From NCBI GenBank assembly GCA_013397845.1, contig VZTG01001713.1, positions 188,778 through 252,777 on the forward strand: 64,000 bases of DNA, in the 5' to 3' direction. This document shows positions 12,201 to 21,879 of the stretch, piece after piece. The stretch is from Melanocharis versteri (lineage: Eukaryota; Chordata; Aves; Passeriformes; Melanocharitidae). Under the pieces are notes generated by a model. It ran no database searches. It was not told the origin of the DNA and was given only the letters and a program-made list of their open reading frames with translations. Position numbers and translations under genes: made by a program. Positions within the stretch are counted from its first letter, which is position 1. Each line of letters starts with the position of its first letter.

Positions 12201-12276
12201 CTTTTCTTAGCTGTGCTCAGACCCCTCTGAGGTCTGACCTTGCCCCTCTGGGGTCTGAGCACAGACATGTGAAGAG
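12201..12276. ncRNA. Candidate pre-miRNA-like hairpin
   Basis: CTGTGCTCAGACCCC (12211-12225) and GGGGTCTGAGCACAG (12250-12264) pair perfectly over 15 bases around a 24-base loop. Below a small internal loop, 12201-12206 and 12271-12276 add six pairs (one wobble), giving a roughly 76-base hairpin of the size of a microRNA precursor. The loop side also carries a 17-base near-direct repeat (12222-12238 and 12243-12259), so the structure may have arisen by duplication plus inversion. I do not recognise either arm as a known miRNA. Expression is not shown by sequence alone. Confidence 0.3.
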
Positions 12277-14461
12277 GAAGTGAAATTCTGGGATAACAAG
12301 CTCTGGGGACACCCTATATGTGCTTGGTGTGGAAAATAGTAACTTGCCTGGAGGAAATATGACTCACTCTCACTGGTGTTTGGGAAAGTAGGGGGATGTC
12401 TAGGTTTCTGTTCAATTAAAGCTTATTATGAACTTGTTTACTTTGCCTCCTTCCCAAGCATTGCATGCCAAGCAGGAGTCAGTGGCCCTTGGAGTGAATG
12501 TACTGTACTGTGCATCCTAATGGATGTCATTCCATGTGACCTACATGCACAGAGAGCAGCTGGGATGAGTCAGATCTCTGTGGCTGAGGCTGCCACAGCT
12601 CCTGCGTTCTTGAATTGATGCATATGTTTGAAACAGAGCAGGACTGATGCCGAACCATTCATTGAGAAGCAGCAGTAAGGTCTGCAGCAGCTTTGAAGAG
12701 GAATTCATTCCCTGGAGACATTGATCCCTTGCCTCTTATTCAGAGAGAGTTTCCAATCATGTGGTGATGTCAAAGTCAGGTCAAGAGGATGAGGGCAGAA
12801 AGGATTGCTGGCAGGGCCAGTCAGGGAATCCTAAACAGGGAGGGAGCTACGGCAAGCACGGGAAACATGGGTAATCCAGTGCTATGGAAAACAGAGTCAC
12901 AATTTATTATTTCAGTCTGTACACTCTCTTGGCTGAACATGACTGATTTGATTGCTGGGGTGGCTACCTCCTGCTCAGCAGAACAAGATCTGTTTTACTT
13001 CCCTGCTAGGGCTGGAGAACCCAGGATGGCTCAGACGCGGTCGGTGTAGTTTGGGGGCCTTGTATAGAGCAGAACTGGTGATGTAAGCTTGCCTTAAACC
13101 AAACCGAAACAACCCCCACCAAACCCCAAATTCATGAATTGCTCTCATCAGCCTACCTGCAGATAAGAAGCCTGGATCCCTGCAGGCTTCCAGGGCTCTC
13201 CTTGGAAGAACTATCCCCACTAGGAGTTTAACATGCTTATCAATAGGCAGGATTAGTTCCCCACAGTGCTAACCCAGCTTTATATCAGCATCACCTGAGG
13301 GGCTGCAGAGATGGGAACTGGCTCTACATCTGCACTGCAAAGTGTGATACTCTTCCCAGCAGCAGATCTGATTTCCCAGGGACATGGAAGGTGAGAGGAG
13401 TTGGTTTTTAGCTGCTGTGTTACATGCCCTGGGTCAGATCAGGGTCATGTCCAGCCCTGAGTGTGAGCTCCAGCTTGGCACAGCAGCTCAGGGGTCAGCC
13501 TGGCTCAGTGCCATGGGTAGGGGCCCCGAAAGGACAGATATTTAAAAACAAAATCTTACCACAAAGCTGCCTCTTGTACCATGCAGACCTGCTGCAGCCA
13601 CAAAAGCCACATCCTGTCAAACAATAGCCCTTAGTCCTCAGCCTCTTTCACCCAGCTAAGATTTTTACATAAAATTTTGCCCAGTGAGCCAAAAATGAAC
13701 CAGACATTGAAGAGACCAGGCCTTCCTTGCAGTAGAGGTAATTATTCTCTTTGGTGCTGAAGTGTCTCCTGAAAATGGAATGAGAGGCTCGCTGTGTTGA
13801 TGACAGCAATGGTAAAATAGATTGCCAAAGTCTGGGCTAAATTCTGATGAGCTCTGTCTTATGCTTGGGGAAACAGAAGCAAAAGGAAGTGAAATGGTAG
13901 AACTGTGAACTGAGTCCTCATCACCCAGGCCAACATAGAGAACATGCTTCTCACTTGGCCTGGGGAAATAAAGAAATAGAGGCTTTCTTGAAATATTGAA
14001 ATTTTACTGTTTTGAATAATCACCGAGATTCTTCATATAAAAATTCCCATAAACATTTTTACATATTCATGTTTAATGCATTGGCTATTTTCAGATATTT
14101 TTCAGAAAATTCTTCCATTGTCCCATCTTTGGTGAAAGAGGTTGAGAGGTACCCATTACTTTCTCATCTTATGTACTTTCCTTTCTCATGCTGCTTTTTA
14201 AACATGAAGACACTTGCCTGTGCTGTGTTGGAGTCTGTTTAGCAAATCTGGCATTGGGCTTGGGAATTCCGTGTGCTCTGGCTGTCCTTATTCACACTGC
14301 CCTGGTCAAGGCTGGCTGCTGCTGATGGCTGGAAAACCAGGTCCACCTGTTCCCTCCAAAAGAGGCAATAGAGTGGCTTTACAAGGAAAACACACCCAAG
14401 AAGTGCTGCAGGTGTGTTTGCTTTGAGCCTGATGGCAGTCTCATTAAAACTATTAAAAAGT
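12277..14461. other. Non-coding stretch
   Basis: No gene is seen. 13855-13935 faintly resembles the reversed 3' part of a MIR SINE, too weak to call. 13985-14180 is AT-rich single-copy sequence. Confidence 0.5.
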
Positions 14462-14484
14462 CTCCCCCTGACTTCAGGGGGGAG
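14462..14484. other. C/G-run stem-loop
   Basis: CTCCCCCTGA (14462-14471), two loop bases, then TCAGGGGGGAG pair with a single bulged G. It lies 60 bases upstream of the GATA-motif cluster. Confidence 0.45.
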
Positions 14485-14540
14485 AAAATTTCCTCCTTTG
14501 CAATTGTCTGCTTGAGTTACGTGAAGGAAAAAAGGTCAGG

Positions 14541-14720
14541 CTTTATCTTAAAGTTGTTTATACAAATGACTTATTCCAGGGTTAATAATTGATGAGTCAA
14601 TTCTTGCAGAGCCCAGGAGGTCAAAGGGTTGCTTACGACAACTGATAAACCACCCCCGAGTGATGTTGTCCCAGCATCCCTGATAATGCTGCTGATAGGC
14701 ATATCGTGCTTATCCATCAG
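14541..14720. promoter_or_regulatory. Candidate enhancer: GATA-motif cluster with AP-1 site
   Basis: Four WGATAR motifs lie within about 155 bases: AGATAA on the minus strand (14543-14548), TGATAA (14643-14648), TGATAA (14681-14686) and TGATAG (14693-14698). A near match GGATAA sits on the minus strand at 14710-14715. An AP-1 consensus TGAGTCA is at 14593-14599, and a nuclear-receptor-like AGGTCAAAGGGTT is at 14618-14630. GATA plus AP-1/NF-E2 grouping is known from erythroid and endoderm enhancers. Function here is inferred only from motif density. Confidence 0.3.
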
Positions 14721-16240
14721 CCTTTTATGGGCTACTTATAAATGCCACACCACCGTGAATCTCAATGAGCAAAACAAGAAACTCCCGTGTCAGAAAGCTG
14801 CGCACAAAGTTTGGAAACTCGAGTGATTTTTGGCATTCGTGCGGTTGGTGGATTGCGTGTTGTGCAATGTATTTCTGGGAGAATACGAGAGATGCTCCTG
14901 CCACAAGGCTTCCTAACGTGTCATTAGAAAGTCAACTTGTTTTCTGGCTTAACTTTAACATTTAAAAAAAGAAGGGGGGGCATGGATGGAACAGGGAGGG
15001 GGCAGCTTACTTATTTCAAACAAAAATACAACAAATGACGGACAAGCCCTGAGAATGGACACCAGGTTTTGCCACATATGGGCTGTTTTCCCCCGCTCAC
15101 CTCTGAATTTGCTTTTAAAAATGACTGTGAGGCCATTATGTGTGTCTGTTATAAAAACAGCCATCATCTGTCACTCACTAGGGGCACCAGATTTTCTTAC
15201 TTGAAGAGATATGGTAATTTCTTTCCCCCCACTGTGCAGAGAACTGAGGTTATTTGTGAAGCACTCCAGCCCTTAGTTTGAATTCTCTCTGTCTGGGAGC
15301 AGCCTAAATCGAGTCACCCTTCGAAGTATCAACAGTGGCACTGCTGGGCTCGGACCCTTTGTCTCCCCTAGGTGAAGCAGTAGCTGCACACCCAATCCCA
15401 GCACCAAAGGGAGAATGGGATGGTGCAGGAAGGTGGGGATGACTGTGGGGACATCGACTCTCCCCCTTAATCAAGCCTGGGGGGCAGTGAGGTTTTGGGA
15501 GGTGGTGATACCAGAGTGACCTCACAGAGCAGGGGAATTTGGTGAGGAGACACCTGTGTCAGGATGTAAATTCCTCTCTGAGCATCAGCTGAGCACCCAG
15601 GTCATTAATCCTCTCCGGGGCAGGTTCAGGTTTTACTCCTGGAGCTGGGAGAGCTCAGACATCTGTGGCTCTTAGGAGCGGCTGTAGCAGGGCCCTGGCA
15701 GCTCTCAGCTTGCCCGGGGGAAGGACAGAGAAGGGTGCACATCGCAGGGACTTCCACCTCTCCCCTGTCTTCCCAATGGATTTTCACAATCGTGGCAGAG
15801 AAAATTCTCACAGGAATAAAACTGTACGAGAGAAAAAAGTATTATTCCAAAGAGACAGAGGAAACAGTGGCCGCAGGTGCTTATTGTAATTTACTGTCTA
15901 CAGCCAGCTTGCTCTTGGGAAAATGATGTTCAAAGGGATTTGTTCCTCGTCCCAGCCTCCCGGCCGAGAAGGCTACACCACCAGGAATTTGACTCGAAGG
16001 GTTTAGAAACCAGAAGGGAGATGCAGCAAAAATCTGCCAAGGCTGCACTCACACTTCCTTAGCGATGCTCCACTGCAACTTTTCACACGTTCACAAGGGC
16101 AAGAACCCGCAGCAGTTTCTCATGGCTCGTCTTTACCAAGCTCCCTGCATGAGGAACGAAGTTCCCCGAGCTCGCCCGCCTTGCTGAACGCAAATCGCTG
16201 CTGCCCTCCCGCGGCCCCGGCCCTGCGCGCCGGGAGGATG
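14721..16240. other. Non-coding stretch
   Basis: 14720-14960 continues the single-copy sequence of the GATA cluster and may belong to the same element. 15200-16240 shows no gene or repeat. CpG content climbs from about 15950 towards the minisatellite. Confidence 0.5.
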
Positions 16241-16506
16241 CTCCGGGCGTCCCACAGCATCCCCGCACGGATCCTGTGCTCCGCGTATTCCACAGCATCC
16301 CCGCACGGATCCTGTGCTGCGGGCATCCCACAGCATCCCCGCACGGATCCTGTACTCCGGGCGTCCCACAGCATCCCCGCACGGATCCTCTGCTCCGCGT
16401 ATTCCACAGCATCCCCGCACGGATCCTGTACTCCGAGAGTCCCACGGCATTCCCGCACGGATCCTCTGCTCCGCCTGTCCCACAGCATCCCCGCACGGAT
16501 CCTGTG
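16241..16506. repeat. 38-bp minisatellite, seven copies
   Basis: Seven head-to-tail 38-base units start at 16241, 16279, 16317, 16355, 16393, 16431 and 16469, with a few bases of an eighth. All share a core ACAGCATCCCCGCACGGATC (unit 6 differs at two places). Each unit contains a GGATCC site within the imperfect palindrome GCACGGATCCTGTGC. Variation is concentrated in the first ten bases, giving types in the order A B A' A B C D, so the pair A-B occurs twice. The array is CpG-rich. Because 38 is not a multiple of three and the unit has no stop, all six frames are open across 16314-16488. The overlapping 90-170 codon frames are therefore a by-product, not genes. Confidence 0.95.
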
Positions 16507-17328
16507 CTCCGCAGGGACGAGGGAGAGCCCCCAGGCACAGGGATCTCCGCACCGGGGCTTTTCACACCTCCTCCCACTCTGACACCTGAACTTGAAGCCA
16601 CGTTTTTTAAACCAAAGAGCGGTGACAGCTTAACTGGGCTGGTCGTTGCCCTGTGGACGAACGTGCTTCTCTCCTTGAGAGCTTGGTGAAGTCAGGACCA
16701 TCAATGCAGAGTTACTGAGCCTGTGCAATGACAGTGCCAACCACGACCACGTTTCCCTGAAACCCATTTTCCCCTGCATTTGCCTATTTAGGCCTTCCCA
16801 GTGACTGGTTGGACGAGGTGGTGACTCTTCAAGAGGCTGTGTTGCCTCATCTATCTTCCCTGTCTCACAAATACACTCATCTCTTGCAGCACCAAGGGCC
16901 AGAGATGCCTGCACTGCTATTATGAGACTTCAGGAAAGGAGGATTATTGCTGTAGGAATGTCGAGACAACAGCAGTTGCAGATTAAACAAATGTGCTGTT
17001 CTGGGTGACAGCTGGGGAGGTGGTGATGTGTTAAACGGGGCTAAATTCTGTACTAAGTTTAAGTCTGGAGTAACCACCCTGAAATAAGTAAAGTGGCTTT
17101 GGTCTGACTCCAGTGTATCGGAGAGCAAAATTGGCCTTGCAATTTTGTGAAAAAGTGCAGCAGATGAACAGTTTCAGAAAAAGCTCAGTCAAGAGAGGGT
17201 TGGTCAAAGCCGCTGGATTTCATTCTGTCTTCTTTTCTGGTAGCATTTCTGGGTCTGGCTTCTCATACCACATTTCTCTACTTTCAGAGGGATTTTTGGA
17301 TTTGCTTATGTTAAAGAGGCCTGGACTC
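16507..17328. other. Non-coding stretch
   Basis: No gene or recognisable repeat is seen. Confidence 0.5.
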
Positions 17329-17456
17329 TGACGTCACTTGCACTGTCGTATGCCCGCCTATTTCGATGTAGCTCACATCGAAACCTGAGGTTTCATAAGC
17401 AAGAAAAAAAATCACAATTGCTCTAATTGTAGCTGAGCAGCCCGTGAGTCATGACT
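17329..17456. promoter_or_regulatory. Candidate regulatory element: CRE, inverted-repeat array, AP-1
   Basis: A full CRE TGACGTCA is at 17329-17336 and an AP-1 site TGAGTCA at 17445-17451. Between and over them lie four inverted repeats: TTTCGATGT/ACATCGAAA with a 5-base spacer (17361-17383); AAACCT/AGGTTT with a 1-base spacer (17381-17393); ACAATT/AATTGT with a 5-base spacer (17414-17430); and the palindrome AGTCATGACT (17447-17456). CREB/ATF binding to the CRE and Jun/Fos binding to AP-1 are established for those motifs. Use at this site is inferred. Confidence 0.35.
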
Positions 17457-17817
17457 GGCTCAACAGACACCTTGAATGCTGTGAACAGAAAGACTTGGGG
17501 CTGACTTCTATCCTTGTACACAAACCCTGCAGATACCAACATCTAAGGATGAAATTTGGCATCCCTTTGCCTCTGCCTGTCCCTCAGCTTTGCAGTTGGG
17601 AAAACAAGCCAAGAGTCATGAGGAACCCCTCCAGAGGGCAGAATTATTCTCGCAGGAGTAAATTTTCTGTGTTTTTTGACTGGATTTTAGTGGTTATCAG
17701 ATGTGAGGTGCATAGGAGGAATAATGAAGCCCCAGCAGGATATCACTTCTGCAGAGAAATGACCAGGCACATAAATATGTTCATGCTGAGGGACCATACT
17801 TGTAGCAGATAAAGTGC
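17457..17817. other. Non-coding stretch
   Basis: A 122-codon frame (17444-17812) shows no recognisable protein features. I see nothing else here. Confidence 0.5.
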
Positions 17818-17841
17818 ATTATATATAGTATTATATATAGT
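17818..17841. repeat. Exact 12-bp tandem duplication, AT-rich
   Basis: ATTATATATAGT occurs twice without a mismatch (17818-17829 and 17830-17841). Confidence 0.9.
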
Positions 17842-20754
17842 ATAATACACAGTTAGGGCTGCAGTTAAAGCTGGTTCAGGGTTTGAAATAAAAAGGGCAC
17901 ATCAGCCACATAAATGCTGTGCATACCCTGCGTGTGTGCACTGGCTTTGAGCACAGAGGACAAATCTCACTGCTGGCAGCCTTGTGCCGGGGCCACGGCA
18001 CGACTTACCTGTCCCACCTCACCTCTTCCCACAGGCCCTCCATATCCTGATGAAATTCAGCACGATGACGGTGCTATTTCTCTTCTCCCAAACCAGCACC
18101 ACGCAGAGACACCTCTGCTGACACCAGTCTTGGTTGGCAAATGAGCCCAAGTCTCGCCCAAGTCGGTGGTGCTGTGTTGGTTTGTGCAGCTGATGCTCTG
18201 GAGCGCTGAAGTTGTGGGAATTTTAAAATTCTCAGGAAAGGAAAATGGAGGCGGATGTCTCCCCTGTTGTTAGTACTGCCTGACCTTTTTTCCTGTATGT
18301 TCTCCAGTGTATCATTTAGCATGTGAGCACTTCAGGGAAGAGGAGAGGAAGGAAGTATCCTTAATGGGCTCGTTTGTGAAATGAGGTAGATTTGGTGACG
18401 GTTTTTTTTTTTCCCCATGGAAGACTATAGTTTTAACACTGCAGAATTTACTCTTTCAAAGTGTTCAGCCCTCCCTTAAACTGTGAACTTGGCTTAGGAA
18501 GGATGAAAACATTGTAGTGCTTACACCTGAGTGAGGTTAAATCCTACCTTTCCACTTGCACTGGATGGTACATTTTTTAGGCAATACGCCTGAAATCTGT
18601 GAAGAGGCACGTGGCCTGTCAGCTATGAGTCTCTGCAGATGGAAATGATGGATAATGTTACTGGAAGGGATTGAAAATTATTTGTCTTTGGTGCTTGTGA
18701 AATAGATTGGTCCCAAGACACTGCAGTGTTGTTCTACCCAACATCAGTACATCGTCTGTGTTCTTACCCTCCTTGGACTGACCTGCAGCCACTTTGCCAG
18801 CTCGGAAAGGCAGCTGACAAGCGTATTTAGGGGGCAATGCTGCCTGTACAAACAAGCTGTGAAGCCCACGGTGAGTATCTTCTGAGATCTAGACAAAGTA
18901 ATTGAATGGGCACAGGCATAATCAAGTTGCCCTGCTCTGGGCTGGAGGTGGCTGCCTGCAGCAGGGTGATGGATGTGCTTCAGTTGTGCAAACCCTGCTC
19001 CTGAAGTGGTGAGCTAATGAAATGCCAGTGGCAGTGATGGACTGAGTTAGAGGCAGATGGGATTTTGAATCTGCTCCTGCCACTGCTCTCCTGTTATCTG
19101 CTGTGAATTATGCACAGCTGCGGCTGCTGGAAGAGGAGCTCTGGGGTCTGGGCTAAAAAAGGAGCGATGAGAAGTTCTCAGCTCCTGCTCTTCAGGCAGG
19201 AGAAAAATTTTTAATATGGTGAGTGAGATGTGTTGCCTTGTGCTGAGTTACCCAGAGAAGGGAATAGAATACAACTCTTACTTCTTTTTAATGACTCCTT
19301 GCGGGGAGCCAAAGCCTGGCAGCCCTGGGAACAGGAGGTCTTTAGACTCCTTCAGTCTTCCAAATCACAGGAATATAAGTCTCTTACAGATGCCTCAGTA
19401 GGTGGTTTAACTCTAGCTTTTAATCCTCCTGTGCCTCAGCTCCCTCTTTTTTTAAGATATAGATATACTTTGCAGCCATGCTGGCAGTATAAATATCTCA
19501 GGGACTGTGATATTTTCTGCTATCTTGTTACTGTGGTGGCAAAATACAGAGGCAGGGCATTACCCTTTACTGTTAAATTTCCAGAGCTGGCATTTTAAAC
19601 TAGTGTATGTTTTGGAAACAGAGTGAGGGAGGGCTGGAGACAGTGTTGTGCTCAGCCTGGGCAGAGAATGGGCAAAAAGGCTGCTCCCAATCTTCCTCTC
19701 TGGTTATGAGGCCGTGCTGATGGATTTTGAGGGGAAAACCTGCCTGACTTCCAGGCTGTCTGCTGCTGCCGCACTGAGCTCTGAAAGTGTGGAGCTGAGG
19801 AACAGAGGTGTCAGAAAGCTTGTCAAAACCCACCATGAATCTGCTCAAATAGCCTTCATAAAATAATAAATGATGCACCTTGACATTTCTGAGTATGAGG
19901 GATGTGAGGAGGTCACAGAAGTTTGGGGTCCTGCAGCAATGCTCTTAACAGGCAGCAGTATTTTGGAGCTTTACTGTTTTGTGCTGTGCCCTATAGAAGG
20001 CATGTGATTAATCCACTTAACTTGTGGGTACCAAATGCTTGACTTAAGGAGAGAAAGGATCTAATATGGGGCTTAACACCTCGAGTGGATTTCCTGGCAA
20101 GCCTAGGCATGAGATTTTCCTTACAGAGATTAGTTAGATTGGTAGAAATGGAAATCAGAAGACCTGGACATGGTCAAAGGAGGAAACAGGGAAGGGATGG
20201 TGTAACTTCAGGTTTTTCTACGGGCTATGGGAAGATAAGAACGTGTTTTGGGAAGTGGAAGGCACTTTTTTTAGCGATGGGAAAGATCTGTGGTTTGAAA
20301 AGCCATGATATGAGAGGGATGGAAGTGGAGGATATGTAGAAATAAAAGGCTCTGAGACCAGGAGAGTACATTTATGAAGTGTAGCCAAGTGAGGAATAAT
20401 ATAACAGTGAGGGGGAAAAAAAAGAGCTCAGTGTGTACAGCAGTTCATTCTTACATTTTCTTTAACGTTTTCCTGGCATAATGTGGAAGAATCACAAAAT
20501 AAAATTGCCAGTTCGTGCTATGTTTCGGCTTCTATCTGGGATAGCACTTGTTCTGCATCTGAGACAGAGGCTTCCAAAATTTGATTTGAAACTGGGGGGT
20601 CACTTAGTCCCTGTGTTGGTAACAGCACCTCTGCAGGTGACCAGAGGGGCGCTTGAGCAGCTGCTGGCAGCTCCACAGCCCGGGCAGGGAGGCTGCCTGA
20701 GCCTCATCCTCCAGTGGAGCTGCGCCAGAGATCTTTAACAAGAATTTGGAGATG
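17842..20754. other. Non-coding stretch
   Basis: Only short accidental reading frames are visible. There is an 11-base T run near 18402. No transposon tail, RNA gene or island is recognised. Confidence 0.55.
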
Positions 20755-21240
20755 TGCAAGTGCTCACAGCCCAGTTCGTGCACACAGACGTGCGCGTTTA
20801 TCTGAGCAGAATTTCCCCCAGCGCTGGCGTTGTCCTGTTCGGCACCTCCAGCTCTTCCTCCCCTGGTGGAGGAGAAGGCGGGGAGGTCCTCCTGTGTTTG
20901 CTGCCCGCTCGGAGGGCGAGAGGAATGTTCGGGAGCCCCTCGGCGCGCTGGATGCTGCAGGCTCCAGCCGTGCTGCAGGCTCGGCAGAGGGAGCCTCGCG
21001 TTCAGCGCTGCGGCTGGGGAGGCAGCAGACCCGACGCAGCTCGGGAAGAAAGGTCTCCTTCCCTTTGCTCCCTCCCCGGGCAGCCTGGGCTGGCCGCTGG
21101 AGTGGGAACGCCTCGGCAGGATCGCACGGTTCCCCGTGTGAGCGTTTCATGCTGCCCGTGCGGTTTTTTGGAGCGCTCAGAGCCTGCTCCTGCGACTCTG
21201 CGCTCCCAAACTCCGCCCTCCCACCGCATCCCTGCTGCCA
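20755..21240. promoter_or_regulatory. CpG island 2
   Basis: This is a dense CpG segment, roughly forty CpGs by eye, with GCGCGC, GGCGGGG and CTCGGCGCGC blocks, flanked by AT-rich DNA. It is the best promoter-like island in the window. No TATA box is evident, which is usual for CpG-island promoters. Several long frames overlap it on both strands, as expected when GC content is high. Confidence 0.65.
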
Positions 21241-21570
21241 TCCTGCTGGAAAAAGTGATGGAGCAGGAGAACTCGTATAGAGTTGGTCTGTATTGTCCAA
21301 ACTTGTTTGCCGCTCAGTGTAGTTCCAGGACTCCGAAACTGCCCAAACATCCTGCTGGCTGGCAGGGGCTCTGCCACCGAAGAGCTGGTGTGTGCAGGCT
21401 GGGGAGGGAGGGGTTTCTCTTGTGTGGCAGCTCCTGAGCAGATTCCCTGTGTTAAATATTAACATGTCCCTGCTGATCTCCCAGGCCGTTTTACTCAACC
21501 TCCAGTTCTCTTGACACACAAGGAGAATATTTGGAGTGTAATGTGAATTTTCTGCGCCTGGCTGGTTCAT
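20764..21570 (-). other. 268-codon open frame antisense through CpG island 2
   Basis: The frame starts with ATG at 21570 (A at -3, a fair Kozak context), runs into the island and stops at 20764. The first 100 or so codons lie outside the richest GC part and are still open. The C-terminal half is rich in Arg, Ser, Pro and Ala. I recognise no domain, signal peptide or membrane segment. Two plus-strand frames (188 and 227 codons) overlap it, which argues that GC content keeps all frames open. It could be a lineage-specific or first-exon frame, but chance is more likely. Confidence 0.15.
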
Positions 21571-21755
21571 TGTTAATTTTTTGATTGAAAAATCAGGCTT
21601 TCAGTTAAATGAATATTTTTAAGAAATCGCCTTACTACTCATAAAATATTTTTGGTCAAAATCCAACCTATTTTAACTTTCATCTGCAAGGCTTTCATAT
21701 TTGTGACAGTCATTGTGTGAAAACATTTTATTCTCATGTTAACAGATTTCTTCCC
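21241..21755. other. Flank of CpG island 2
   Basis: GC content falls steadily. 21560-21720 is AT-rich with no feature. Confidence 0.45.
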
Positions 21756-21756
21756 N
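21756..21756. other. Ambiguous base (N)
   Basis: A single undetermined base lies in a pyrimidine-rich context. Confidence 0.99.
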
Positions 21757-21841
21757 CTGTTTCCCAAAGAGTTTTCTGTTTGAGCAGCCCGTGTGCCCAG
21801 CCCTGGTTCAACAAAAGCTGTTCGTGTTCCAGGCCAAGAGG

Positions 21842-21879
21842 CAGAGGAGAGGATGGGCAGCAGAGGAGAGGACGGGCAG
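21842..21879. repeat. 19-bp tandem duplication
   Basis: Two adjacent copies of CAGAGGAGAGGATGGGCAG differ at one base (T to C). Confidence 0.9.

Noticed and set aside
13855..13935. Possible second MIR relic (GGGGAAACAGAAGC and following)
   Set aside because: Only a few short words match the MIR 3' half, below what I would call.
16083..16689. Six overlapping frames of about 90-170 codons with repeat peptides
   Set aside because: The 38-base unit has no stop in any frame, so openness in all six frames is a repeat artefact.
18087..18186. Inverted repeat around AAACCAGCACCAC and GTGGTGCTGTGTTGGTTT
   Set aside because: The arms pair only with a 4-base bulge and a loop of about 60 bases.
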